Of a DNA stretch of 64,000 nucleotides, positions 21,748-32,149 are shown one piece after another (positions within the stretch are counted from its first letter, which is position 1; every line of letters starts with the position of its first letter). Location: the NCBI RefSeq assembly GCF_000150955.2, contig NC_011681.1, forward strand, positions 233,501-297,500, read 5' to 3'. Made by a program: the position numbers and the translations under genes. The notes under the pieces are model-generated. The model was not told the DNA's origin. It saw only the letters and a list, made by a program, of their open reading frames with translations, and did no database searches. The DNA comes from Phaeodactylum tricornutum CCAP 1055/1 (lineage: Eukaryota; Bacillariophyta; Bacillariophyceae; Surirellales; Neidiaceae).

Positions 21748-24700
21748 ATGCCCAGCATCCTCCGCAAGCCTTCCTCGTCATCGTCTCGTCCCCGTAGGAA
21801 TAGTATGGTGACAATGTGGCTTTATTTTTCCACCGGCCGGACGGCTCTGGCGTTGGTACCAACTATTAATTTTAGCGGTGCACGGAGCCTTTCGCGAGAA
21901 ATCCCTTCATTTGGTGCGGCTTTTGCGAGGACATCTCATCTTTCGACCCGCCGGTCTCGAGTCGGCCAAGCCTTTATGTCCACCACCGCCGACCCTGATA
22001 CATCGAAAACGACCGAAACCGACAGAGCCTACGATATAATCAACAAGGAGCGTGGACTAGACAAATACGAGCCTGCTTCCTTCGAGTCCGACATTTATCG
22101 TTGGTGGGAAACTGCGGGTTGCTTCCAACCCGACGCCAAGCAAAAGGCGATAGACGACAACGACGACAGCACATCCACCGCACCGTACGTCCTTCCCATG
22201 CCCCCGCCTAACGTGACGGGGCGCTTGCACATGGGGCACGCCATTTTTGTCGCCCTCCAAGACGTTCTGGCCCGCTTTCACCGCATGCGCGGTCGACCCG
22301 TGCTGTGGTTGCCCGGCACCGATCACGCCGGTATCGCTACGCAACTGCAAGTCGAAAAACTTTTGATTGCGGAAGGAACAACGCGAGAAGAAGTGGGTCG
22401 CGACGAGTTTTTGCGACGCGTTTGGATGTACAAGGAAGAACAGGGAGGATTCATAACGTCGCAATTGCGGTCACTAGGGGCGTCGGCGGATTGGAGTCGG
22501 GAGCGCTTCACGATGGATGACGATTTGTCGCAGGCAGTTGTCGAAGCCTTTTGTCGCCTACACGAGAAAGGTCTTGTATACCGTGGGGAATACATGGTCA
22601 ACTGGGCACCTTTACTTCAGACAGCCGTTAGTGACTTGGAAGTAGAATACAGCGAGGAGGAAGGTAAATTGTACTACTTCAAGTATATGGTTGAAGGCAG
22701 TGAAGGTACGTAAAGACAAGTGCAAAATGTCTACAAAATTAGCTGCTATCTCACAAGTATTTGGGTTTCAGAATTTATACCAGTCGCTACGACGAGGCCC
22801 GAAACCATTTGTGGAGACACGGCTGTTTGCGTGCACCCCGAGGATGAGCGGTATAAGCATCTAGTTGGAAAAGCTTTGGTGGTACCAATGAGCGGAGGTC
22901 GTACCGTGCCCGTGATTGCTGACGAGTACGTGGATATGGAGTTCGGGACGGGAGCGCTCAAAATCACTCCAGGTCACGATCCCAACGACTATACCCTCGG
23001 TAAAAAGTTTGATTTGCCGATTATCAACATAATGAATAAGGACGGTTCGATGAACGCCAATGCGGGCCAGTATGATGGTCTCGATCGCTTCGAGTGTCGT
23101 CAACAGTTGTGGACCGACATGGAAACCGAAGGTCTCGTAATAAAGGCCGACCCGCACACGCAACGAGTTCCGCGATCGCAACGCGGCGGAGAGATAATTG
23201 AACCTTTGGTAAGCAGCCAGTGGTTCGTCAAAACAGAAGGGATGGGCGCCAAAGCTCTGAAAGCTGTGGAAGATGGTGACATCAAGATAGTTCCGCAGCG
23301 CTTCGATAAAATTTGGAATAATTGGTTGACCGACATTCACGATTGGTGCGTATCACGACAGCTATGGTGGGGTCACCGTATTCCGGTCTGGTATGTTGGC
23401 GAGACAGGCGAAGACGAGTTTATAGTGGCGCGGAACGAGAAGGAAGCTCGTGAAAAGGCGGTGGCAAATGGTCACTCCGCAGACGTTGTACTCCGACAAG
23501 AGGAAGATGTGCTCGACACGTGGTTCAGCTCAGGCCTGTGGCCGTTTGCGACGGTTGGCTGGCCTCAAAACGAAGGAGTCAAGGGTTCGGATTTTGATCG
23601 CTTTTTCCCTGCTTCTTGTTTAGAAACAGGCTACGACATCATCTTCTTTTGGGTAGCTCGTATGGTCATGATGGGTATTGAGCTCACCGGGAAGAGTCCA
23701 TTCAGTGTGGTGTATTTGCACGGCCTTGTCCGTGCCGCTGACGGAAGTAAAATGTCCAAAACCAAAGGCAATGTGCTGGATCCTTTAGATACTGTTGCTG
23801 AATTCGGCGCTGACAGTTTACGCTACTCTTTAGTTACGGGTGTTACTCCCGGACAAGATATTCCGTTGAACATGGAAAAGATTGAAGCGAATAGAAATTT
23901 TGCCAACAAGCTCTGGAATTGTTGTAAGTTTGTTACGGGAAACGCACTCAAAGATCTTTCAGACGAGGACTTGGCAAGTCTGGCCGTATCCGGTCCAATC
24001 GAGCAGGAAGAGTTCGATAGCCTTTTGCTACCGGAGCGATATATCATCTCAAAGTGCCACACTTTGGTAGCAAGCGTTACACAAGACATTGAGAAATATC
24101 AACTCGGAGCTGCCGGTAGCAAAGTATACGAATTTTTGTGGGATCAGTTTGCCGACTGGTACATTGAAATTTCCAAGACTCGCTTGTACGAGGGCGCCGG
24201 TGGGGGTGACAATATTGAGGAAGCACAAGCCGCTCGTCGAGTTTTGGTGTATGTTTTGGACACCAGTTTGCGTCTGCTACATCCCTACATGCCGTACGTA
24301 ACCGAACAGTTGTGGCACCACTTGCCTCGTGCCGACGCTGGCCCGGACCAAGCTGCACACGCACTCATGTTGGCGAACTGGCCGCAAATGAACGACAACG
24401 TGCTGACCACGAGCGAGGCCGCTGTGGCCCAATTTGAATCTTTCCAGGCATTGACCCGAAGCGTGCGCAATGCCCGCGCTGAATATAACGTGGAACCGGG
24501 CAAACGTATTGCTGCTGTGATCGTGGCGCGCGGCAAATTGAAACAAGCGATTGAAAAAGAGCTCAAATCGCTCATTGCATTGGCGAAACTGGATCCGGAA
24601 CAAACGCTAATTTACGAAGCAGGGTCGGAAGAAGCGAGACAGGCAACGCAGGTGGAATCAGTCCAAGTCGTAGTCCAGGACGGTGTAGAAGCCTTTCTGC

Positions 24701-24921
24701 CGCTGTCGGGATTAATCGATCCGGAAAAGGAACGTTTGCGTCTCGAGAAACGCCGCGAGAAGCTGGAGAAGGAAATCCAAAAACTTGCAGGGCGCTTGCA
24801 GTCAAAAGGATTCGTGGACAAGGCCCCCGCCGATGTTGTGGAGAAGGCCCAGGCAGAACTGGCCGAGCTGGAGGATCAAGCTGGTAAGGTACAAGCTAGC
24901 TTGGAGACTCTGACCCAATAG
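21748..24921 (+). CDS. VARS: valyl-tRNA synthetase
   Basis: Class I aminoacyl-tRNA synthetase charging tRNA-Val. Two exons, 21748-22705 and 22772-24921, with a 66-nt intron (GTACGT..TTTCAG). Splicing restores EFIPVATTRPETICGDTAV of the CP1 editing domain. The HIGH signature is GRLHMGHA, preceded by PPPNVTG. KMSKS is GSKMSKTKGNVLDPL. Editing and zinc-lacking core motifs (DWCVSRQLWWGHRIPVWY, DVLDTWFSSGLWPF) are intact. The C-terminus has the usual ValRS coiled coil, starting LSGLIDPEKERLRLEKRREK. Product 1035 residues, of which about the first 90 are targeting sequence. Internal ATGs at 21805 (MVTMWLYFSTGRTALAL) and 21976 (MSTTADPDTSKT) could give organellar and cytosolic forms from one gene. 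About 250 bp upstream of the Hsp70 gene on the same strand. Confidence 0.96.
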
Positions 24922-25177
24922 TAAAAACAGATTTTTACTCCAATGACCAATTGAGCCCTGTCTACATTTGAATGCACTATCCGCGAAAAAGTAATTTTCA
25001 TTTTGCGTCTTGCCCTTCTGTGGGATGTCCGCGCGTCGCTCGTAGTCCATTTGCGAAGGATCGTCTGCCCGCCAGTCGCCCCAGATCCACGTGGAGAAAC
25101 TCACAATTTCCGTCGTATTCCTACCGGATCCACAAAACGAGGACGTAAACTGTAAAACATGCCTCATAAAATCTACC

Positions 25178-27620
25178 ATGGTGCATCTTCCATCCTCCTC
25201 CACCCTCCTAACCTGCGTGTCGGTACTTCTCTCCGGAGCTCACCCCGCAAAAGCATCATGGCTAGCTCGTAGGACAGTAGAAAAGCCGACTCTGGCACGA
25301 ATCCATGAGCAGCGAGACTCTACGGACCGGAAATCGAGGGCGCCCTTCTTACATCGTCGACAGAATCACTACGCGCATCATCCCCACGGGCTACTCACTA
25401 CCCTCCGTGGTGGCGCCAGTAATGCAGACAACAAAATGGACGGTCCTTGTATCGGAATTGATCTCGGAACGACGTATTCGTGTGTCGCTGTCTGGAGAAA
25501 TTCTCGGGTGGACGTGTGTCCGAACGAACAAGGTAATCGGATTACCCCTTCGTACGTGGCTTTCGGCAAGGACGGCACCCGACTAATTGGCGACGCTGCG
25601 AAGAATCAGGCACCGTCCAATCCAACGGGTACGTTTTTTGACGTGAAACGCCTGATTGGTCGCAAGTACAACGATGCTACCGTGCAAAAGGACAAGACGC
25701 TCTTTCCGTTTTCGATCGAAAAGGGTCCCGACGACAAACCCTTGCTCGGATTGCCGACCGAGTTAAAAAAGCAGCAAGGCAAATCTCAATATACTCCAGA
25801 AGAAGTATCGGGAATGATTCTGCGCAAACTCAAGGAAACCGCGGAAACCTTTTTGGGATGCGAAGTGAAACACGCCGTCGTAACCGTCCCAGCGTACTTT
25901 AACGACGCCCAACGACAGGCGACGAAAGACGCCGGAACAATTGCCGGTCTTAAGATCGAACGAGTCATTAATGAACCCACCGCAGCCGCAATTGCCTACG
26001 GACTAGATAAGCAAGATGTCGAAGAGAATGTGTTGGTTTTTGATCTTGGCGGTGGAACGTTCGACGTGACTCTGCTCTCGATCGACCACGGAGTCTTTGA
26101 AGTGCGTGCTACGTCGGGAAACACACATCTGGGAGGTGAAGATTTTGATCAACGTCTCATGGAGTACTGCATGAGTGTTTTCAAACGTCAGTCTGGAATT
26201 GATGTTTCCGGGGACAAACGAGCGATTCAACGACTTCGCAAACAATGTGAACTGGCCAAGCGGACGCTATCGACTCAAACTTCCGCCACGATCGATTGTG
26301 ACGCTTTTTCCAACGGTGTTGACTTTACCACCACCATTTCGCGAGCCAAATTTGAAGAATTGAACATCGACTTATTCAAAAAGACTATGGTTCCTGTTAC
26401 TCAAGTCCTGAAAGATGCGGGAATGAGCAAAAGCGAGATTGACGAAATTATTCTCGTTGGTGGTTCTACTCGAATTCCAAAAGTCCAGCAGATGTTGACG
26501 GAGTACTTTGGCGGCAAGGAACTGAATAAGGGGATCAACCCGGATGAAGCCGTGGTACGTATACCTTTTGGAAGGAAAAAATGGTTCAGGGACTGGTGCT
26601 ACTGACGAAAACTTCGTAACGCTTGGCTACTGAAGAGGGCTTTGCGACCGGAGTAGTTACCGGGCCTACTCGCCGAGTCGCTCCTGATGCGAACAGTTAC
26701 ACATAAACAACAACCGAAGCACAACAACTCCATGGGACTATTGCCGAATGACTAGAAGTTTTCCGTATGCTGACACGCTGCTGTTTGTATTTTTGTAGGC
26801 CTACGGTGCTGCGGTCCAGGGAGGAATTTTGAGCGGCGACGCGGCCGAGGCGACCAAGGATGTGTTGTTACTTGATGTCGCACCCTTGTCACTAGGCATT
26901 GAAACCGCCGGTGGCGTCATGACTCCCTTGATCAAACGGGGTACCACAATTCCGGTCAAAAAGTCCCAAGTATTTTCGACGTACGCTGATAATCAACCCG
27001 GCGTGAATATTCAAGTTTTTGAAGGCGAACGGTCCATGACTAAGTCCAACCGGCTTTTGGGGCAATTCGAGTTGGCGGGCATCCCACCCGCTCCACGCGG
27101 TGTACCCCAAATTGAAGTTAGTTTTGACGTGGATGCCAATGGAATTCTAAGCATATCGGCATCCGACAAAGGGACTGGTAAATTGGAAACCTTAACCATC
27201 ACCAGTGAAAAGGGTCGGCTTTCGGAAGAAGAAATTGAACGAATGATACAAGAAGCGGAACAGTTCGCCGATCAGGATGCCGCCGAAAAGGAAAAGGTCC
27301 AGGCTCGGAATGATTGTGAAGCATATTTGTACAATCTGAAAAACTCCATGAATGATGCTCTTCAGGATAAGCTTTCTGCGGAAGACAAAGAAACACTATC
27401 ACAGGCCATTGAGGAAGGTTTGGTGTGGTTGGAAAACAACCCCGCGGCGGAAAAAGACGCGTACGATGCCAAGCAAAAGGAGGTGGAACAAGTTGCTAAT
27501 CCCATTCTCAAGCGAGCCTACGAAAGCACCAGTGATGGTGCGGCCGCTGCTGACAATGATTTTTTAGGTGAAGATTTGGACGGTGTAGATGACGGCCCGA
27601 GTGTAGAAGAAGTAGATTAA
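25178..27620 (+). CDS. HSP70: Hsp70 with signal sequence and C-terminal EEVD (candidate periplastidial form)
   Basis: ATP-driven chaperone. Exons 25178-26554 and 26799-27620, 244-nt intron (GTACGT..TTGTAG), 732 residues. The nucleotide-binding domain has [43 protein letters not shown] and [11 protein letters not shown]; the substrate domain has [10 protein letters not shown] and later [17 protein letters not shown]. The chain ends GPSVEEVD, the mark of eukaryotic cytosolic Hsp70. Yet about 90 extra residues precede the ATPase domain. They begin with a signal peptide-like stretch ([20 protein letters not shown], then AHPAKA) followed by a basic, Arg/His-rich segment. A cytosol-type Hsp70 with a bipartite presequence is the pattern expected for the periplastidial compartment, the relict cytosol of the red algal symbiont. 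The residue after the likely cleavage site is Ser, not Phe, which fits retention there rather than stromal import. Targeting is inference. Confidence 0.92.
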
Positions 27621-27669
27621 CCATAGCATAGAACACAGACAAGCTCTGAAAGCTTCCTTCGATACCAAC

Positions 27670-28953
27670 TCAATCTTTCGGTTTTCGAGTTGGCTCGTGA
27701 AGCCACTGCCAAGAATCAGCCTCCATGTCCGGTAGTTGAGCCCAAAAACTGCGTACGTGCTGGACGCCATCCCACTGATACTCACCAGTCGTCTGCACTC
27801 CAGCAAAGGGACCCAATACTGGATCTTGTAGGAGTTCGTAAGTGTCGTATTCCCTCTCGGTCAACACATGCTTCAAAATTGTTTTGTACGAGTTACTCCA
27901 ATCAACGTTTGCAAACCGTGTGGCTATCACTTGCAAAGTCTGTACCTGAGCAACATCTTTCATCCCCAACAGTGTACACGGCACGCCAGGATAAGCCAAG
28001 GCGCAAACAAGCGCAAGTGTGACAATGTCGCATTGTCTCGAGTGGGCCAAGTCTACCGCAGCCCGGCACGCATCTTGAAGTGCTGCACTTGCCGGGTGCC
28101 ACAATGGCGGTCCTTGTGGTGATAATAGACCCATAGATACGGGAGCCGCCGCGAGGACGACAATTTCGTTTTGGGCACAAAAAGCTCCGAACGATACGTC
28201 GGTATTGAGCAGTTGGCCGCGGTGCAAACTTTGGTCGTGCAGATTCAAGTGCCCGTACGTCAAACTTTGATCCCAGACTTTTGTTTCTGGAAAACGGTCT
28301 AGCGTGGCTTGTAAGATTTGATATTGTACCTCTAGCGGATATCCCGTCAGGCCGAGTGCGCGGCAATAGCCCTTTTCGCGACACTCAAGCAAGGCCGGAA
28401 TCGTTTCGTCGAGTAAGAGATTCAAAGAAGGACTATATTCTGGATCGTGAAGTTGGAGGACGTCGATATAGTTTAGCTGTAGTCGTCGCAATGATCGTCG
28501 AACCGAAGCTAACGTGGCCTTCCGGGAAAAATCGAATTGTCGAGAAGCTTTTGACTCATAGCGACCCACTTTGGTGTTGATGACCAAATCCTCTCGGCAC
28601 AAAGTGCCGTCGTCCAGGTGTAACGACTCCAGCGCCCAGCCCACAACTGTCTCGGAAACACCATGGCCGTACCAGGGAGCTGTATCTAAAATCGTGATAC
28701 CGACATCTAGAAGAGCGAAACGAATCGTTTCGATCCAACTTTGCACGGTTGGATTGGTTCGTTCCAACGTGCCAACGGTCAAGGCCTTTCCGTCGTCAAA
28801 GAAGAAGCTCGAGAATGAAGAGCAACCTAATCCAACAAGCGACAAGGTTTCCGGAAGACGATTTATGCAAGAAGTCGAACACGAAGTCGGTCGTGGTATG
28901 GATCGGCAAGGAATCCTGTTGGCAGTATGAGCGGAGGAATTTGGATACATCAT
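27670..28953 (-). CDS. aldo/keto reductase, L-galactose dehydrogenase-like
   Basis: A single 427-codon frame with an ATG at 28953. The AKR barrel shows LVGLGCSSFSSFF, the catalytic Asp-Tyr pair in ILDTAPWYGHGVSE, the Lys in VINTKVGRYE and the His in LNYIDVLQLHDPEY. GalDH oxidises L-galactose to L-galactono-1,4-lactone in ascorbate synthesis. The long form with YGHGVSE and KVGRY is the pattern I associate with that subfamily, although related AKRs share it. About 100 residues more than plant GalDH, part of them a Ser/Pro-rich N-terminus (MMYPNSSAHTANRIPCRSIP). Convergent with Hsp70, 49 bp between stop codons. Confidence 0.85.
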   Translation of the reverse strand: MMYPNSSAHTANRIPCRSIPRPTSCSTSCINRLPETLSLVGLGCSSFSSFFFDDGKALTVGTLERTNPTVQSWIETIRFALLDVGITILDTAPWYGHGVSETVVGWALESLHLDDGTLCREDLVINTKVGRYESKASRQFDFSRKATLASVRRSLRRLQLNYIDVLQLHDPEYSPSLNLLLDETIPALLECREKGYCRALGLTGYPLEVQYQILQATLDRFPETKVWDQSLTYGHLNLHDQSLHRGQLLNTDVSFGAFCAQNEIVVLAAAPVSMGLLSPQGPPLWHPASAALQDACRAAVDLAHSRQCDIVTLALVCALAYPGVPCTLLGMKDVAQVQTLQVIATRFANVDWSNSYKTILKHVLTEREYDTYELLQDPVLGPFAGVQTTGEYQWDGVQHVRSFWAQLPDMEADSWQWLHEPTRKPKD

Positions 28954-29282
28954 TTTCCTGACACCGAAAGGAGCACTCTGGTGTAACTATAAGTTTAATT
29001 CACAGTCACAGTCAGTGAAATAAAAATGCAGATTGGAAAAACCAGATTAGAGGTGCCGTCTAAATTCTCGGAAGACCCAATTACTATATAGAAAATACCT
29101 ACGTCAAGCATATGGGTTCGATAGCCCTAAGTCTACTGGGCAAGCTAGTAATTTTTTGTTTTACGCCTTTGATCTACCTGTAAATACGCACCATCTACGC
29201 TAGGAGCAACCGGTCCAGTGTCAGGAAGCATACGGGCAATTTCAAATGATGCATGCTATTCATGTTACTGTTCGGAAAGCCC
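28954..29282. other. intergenic region
   Basis: Contains AATTCACAGTCACAGTCAGT at about 28998-29017, one of the clearest copies of the recurrent ACAGTCA words. No gene seen. Confidence 0.4.
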
Positions 29283-29711
29283 CTACCTGGAATACAAGGG
29301 ATCGCAAGCATTTGTAGTTGCATTTACAAAGGAACGGTACATGTTGCAGAAACCAAAGCACTCTTCGTAAGAGCTTCCACCTAGGGGGAGCAACAAATTA
29401 TCAAAGTCCCCAGGAAAAGGTGGTCCAGGAAATGCCTGGCAAGCGCGGATTGTTCCAAAGGCTTTTGTCTCATCAAATGGAATGCGCCAGTTATGCTCTG
29501 CGGCAACCAGGAAATCGGTGTACATATCCACGTTATCAACAAAGCCTACAAATTCATCTGATAGTAACGTGAAGCAATCAAGGAAGCTGCATCCCACATT
29601 TGTACGGTAATGACAATGACAGGCCGGTAAAAGCCAAGGCTGTGCCAAAAACAAGGCTAGAACAACGAGATGGCGATCTCCGGTTGGTACAGCAGCAATT
29701 AACTTTGAGGT
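29283..29711 (-). CDS. possible small Cys-rich secreted protein (5' end unresolved)
   Basis: The clear open part ends at 29283 and holds CHCHYRTNVGCSFLDC near its start and SSYEECFGFCNMY plus NACDPLYSR at its end, so at least nine Cys in about 125 residues. Upstream in frame comes a hydrophobic stretch (HLVVLALFLAQPWLLPA) that looks like a signal peptide. I find no in-frame ATG, so a first exon or a wrong frame upstream is likely. Not recognised; it resembles small secreted proteins. It borders the transposon graveyard and may be decayed. Confidence 0.35.
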   Translation of the reverse strand, partial: TSKLIAAVPTGDRHLVVLALFLAQPWLLPACHCHYRTNVGCSFLDCFTLLSDEFVGFVDNVDMYTDFLVAAEHNWRIPFDETKAFGTIRACQAFPGPPFPGDFDNLLLPLGGSSYEECFGFCNMYRSFVNATTNACDPLYSR

Positions 29712-30139
29712 CAGAGCTATATTACAATCAGCCGAATTTCATGTTAGTAAGAGTTCAACTGTTCAGCTTTGCTTGACTGTGAATATGACAGTAAACAGCA
29801 AATCCAACCTGATTTGATGCTCTTGAGTTGTTTTATTTCTCAGGTATATGCTTTTATAAATGAAGTTTTTTTTCTTAAAAATTTTGCTTGTAAGAAAGAA
29901 GATCAGCGGTTAAGCACCCATTTATTGGATTCGGTAGAGTCTGTATGATCACCCATTTGCAGACCGCTTTATTTGCGGTGTTTTGGCCTGAGTTCCGCAA
30001 ATAACCGCAAATAAGGTTTCAAAATCGCCGCATACTAAAGTACTAAGTTAACTGCAACTTAGCTTCATCCACGTAGAGCCAGTACAAAAAAAATAACTCG
30101 CACCCAAAGTGGCCCACAATCCTACTTCTGTATTTGACA
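29712..30139. other. gene-free stretch with inverted repeats
   Basis: AT-rich. TTGACTGTGAATATGACAGT occurs near 29772, and the hairpin listed separately lies at 29969-30014. It may be the end of a transposon. Confidence 0.35.
29969..30014. repeat. inverted repeat TTATTTGCGGT / ACCGCAAATAA
   Basis: TTATTTGCGGT (29969-29979) is perfectly inverted as ACCGCAAATAA (30004-30014), and a second copy of CCGCAAATAA sits between (29995-30004). This could be a terminal or subterminal repeat of the neighbouring hAT-like relic, or an independent hairpin. Confidence 0.5.
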
Positions 30140-30760
30140 TGACAACATAGCTAGTGTGATCTTTGAAAGACTTTTTGTGCTTTGTTCAACACCAATGTAC
30201 TTGCCTGAGTATTGCCATCATATTGCAGTTGTTAGTAGTGGCAATGAAACATTTGATACAAAGTTGCCACCTATACTTCCATATAAGCTAGCGGCAACCA
30301 ACATGAGAACATTTGTCAAAAACATTCAGAGGCATTGAGCCCGACTGCAACGGAAATTTACGGACGAAGAAATTGACCAGCTCAGCCAGGAGTTCAGCAC
30401 TTTTCTTCGAGCATATTGAGAAGAGCCAATATTCCAAGAGGTATTGCTCTGCTTCAGCATTCGGAAGCACAACTTTTCAGACAGTTGGGCAGCGACACAT
30501 GGACGGTTCCCGCTTGTTCAGAAATTTTGTGGTGGGCTGGCCTCAACATTTCCAAACAAAGTGACAGTGGAGTCTTTAGGATCTACACAAACCAAAAGGT
30601 CTGTTTCTCTAGGATAGTTGGTCCCGATACATTCTATTGCTTGACATGACCAACTAACTCCTTTGAGAAGTTCTTCCCCTTCCTTAACGCAAGGCTCCAC
30701 CTAAGTCTTTTACGGCAGGCGCGGACGCTTTTGCGACAATTTGGCAAATTTCCTCAACTA
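30140..30760 (+). mobile_element. decayed hAT-like transposase relic (C-terminal part)
   Basis: Fragments in several frames. RKFTDEEIDQLSQEFSTFLRAY (about 30350-30415) is followed in another frame by FCGGLASTFPNKVTVES (about 30525-30575). The latter matches the pattern of hAT C-terminal dimerisation regions, GG..FPxTxxVES. Stops interrupt every frame, so this is a dead copy. It differs clearly in sequence from the second relic at 32150-33800, so the two are separate lineages. Confidence 0.45.
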
Positions 30761-32149
30761 ACATAGTTAGAAAAGTTGTGGTTCCCATTCATATTGCAAT
30801 TTCTATCCCAATGGGAAACTAATACCAACACAGCTTGATGACGCATTTCTACTACCTAACAGTAACAAGCTTGCAACACCTATGTGTAGGGTTTTGAGAT
30901 GGAAAGCATCAAGACACTTCCGCAAGTTTTTCACAAACAGAACTGGATTTTGGCGAATGATCTACATTCTGTTTTGACGGCCGCGAAAGTCCACTAGACC
31001 CACTTTTGAGGGTCTACTCCAAGAAGAACAATATTATATGACCTGCCTCAAATTTCATTAAACAAAAGAGACTTCCCGTCAGCGAAAACTTGCCAGAGCC
31101 TTTTTGGCCGACAATACCGCATTGTTTCACTAGACTGACTGGAAGGAAACGTTTCGCAAGGTCAGAGGAATATTGGAGCGACGTCGCATACACACATTAT
31201 TACACTTGGAAGTTACATTCTCAAGTCGCTTTTCATTAAGGATTTATTGATGGATCATCTCTCAGGATGCCTCCTGGGGAAGAAGCGTCGTTTGGAGATC
31301 TCCTTGCCAACACAGGCCTCAAACAAATCGCGAATGTATCCAGTCTCAAAAACAAATAGTGAATGTGACCCTTGTATACTTGAATTAACAGTAAGTAGGA
31401 TCTATTGCATGCGATAATTGTCACTACTAGGGAAATTTCTAGCGCCATACCTTTTTTACTTACACAAACCGCTGCGACGTCAGGCACTACAAACGTCGTG
31501 GTTCAACTATCGACACGGCAAGAATGCGATGCGTCCGGCGAACAGGGAAAATGTGAGGCCTGTTTGGCGAAGAAAGATCACCGGCCGGACAGATTTGAAA
31601 TTCCTGTGACATCGGCCGAGTCCGGGTTCGCCGTGACGTGGCACTGTGGCGACGGACAGGCGCGATTACAAACCTGTAGTCGATCCGTAAAACGGCCCAA
31701 AACTGTGGGACGAAGGAACTTACAGTGTGTGAATCTTTATTTTGTCCGTAATAGTGATTTTGCGGCATGGTTTTGGCCGGATTAGTGAATTTCTTCTCTA
31801 GTTTACAGTCAAAGCTACATCTTTTTCGCGTACATGGACGGATTCAATGGCAGAGAGTCACAGTCACAGTTGTAGTAGTCATCAAAACACACTGCTCACT
31901 TGATATGATGGCAACAAGATCAAAGAGACATCACCAGGCCTCTATAAATACGGCATTTTCATCTATTTACGGCACTGGTGCCAAATTAGAGATCTGAAAA
32001 CGCCCATAAATAGTTTAGGATCATAACCTATCATTCAACAGCAAAATGCGACTTTTTGATGCTTGTGGCCTTTTTTTGCAAGCAAGCAACAACGGGAAAT
32101 TGTGTGGTCCTGGTCCATTTTTTCACCTGTACTGCTGACATGGCAAAAC
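30761..32149. other. gene-poor stretch with a GC-richer island
   Basis: Mostly AT-rich with no recognisable gene. About 31480-31720 is more GC-rich than its surroundings and keeps a plus frame open from 31399 to 31785. The frame has four Cys and reads KCEACLAKKDH and TWHCGDGQ, but has no ATG. It could be an orphan exon or chance. GTCACAGTCACAG lies near 31858. Confidence 0.3.
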
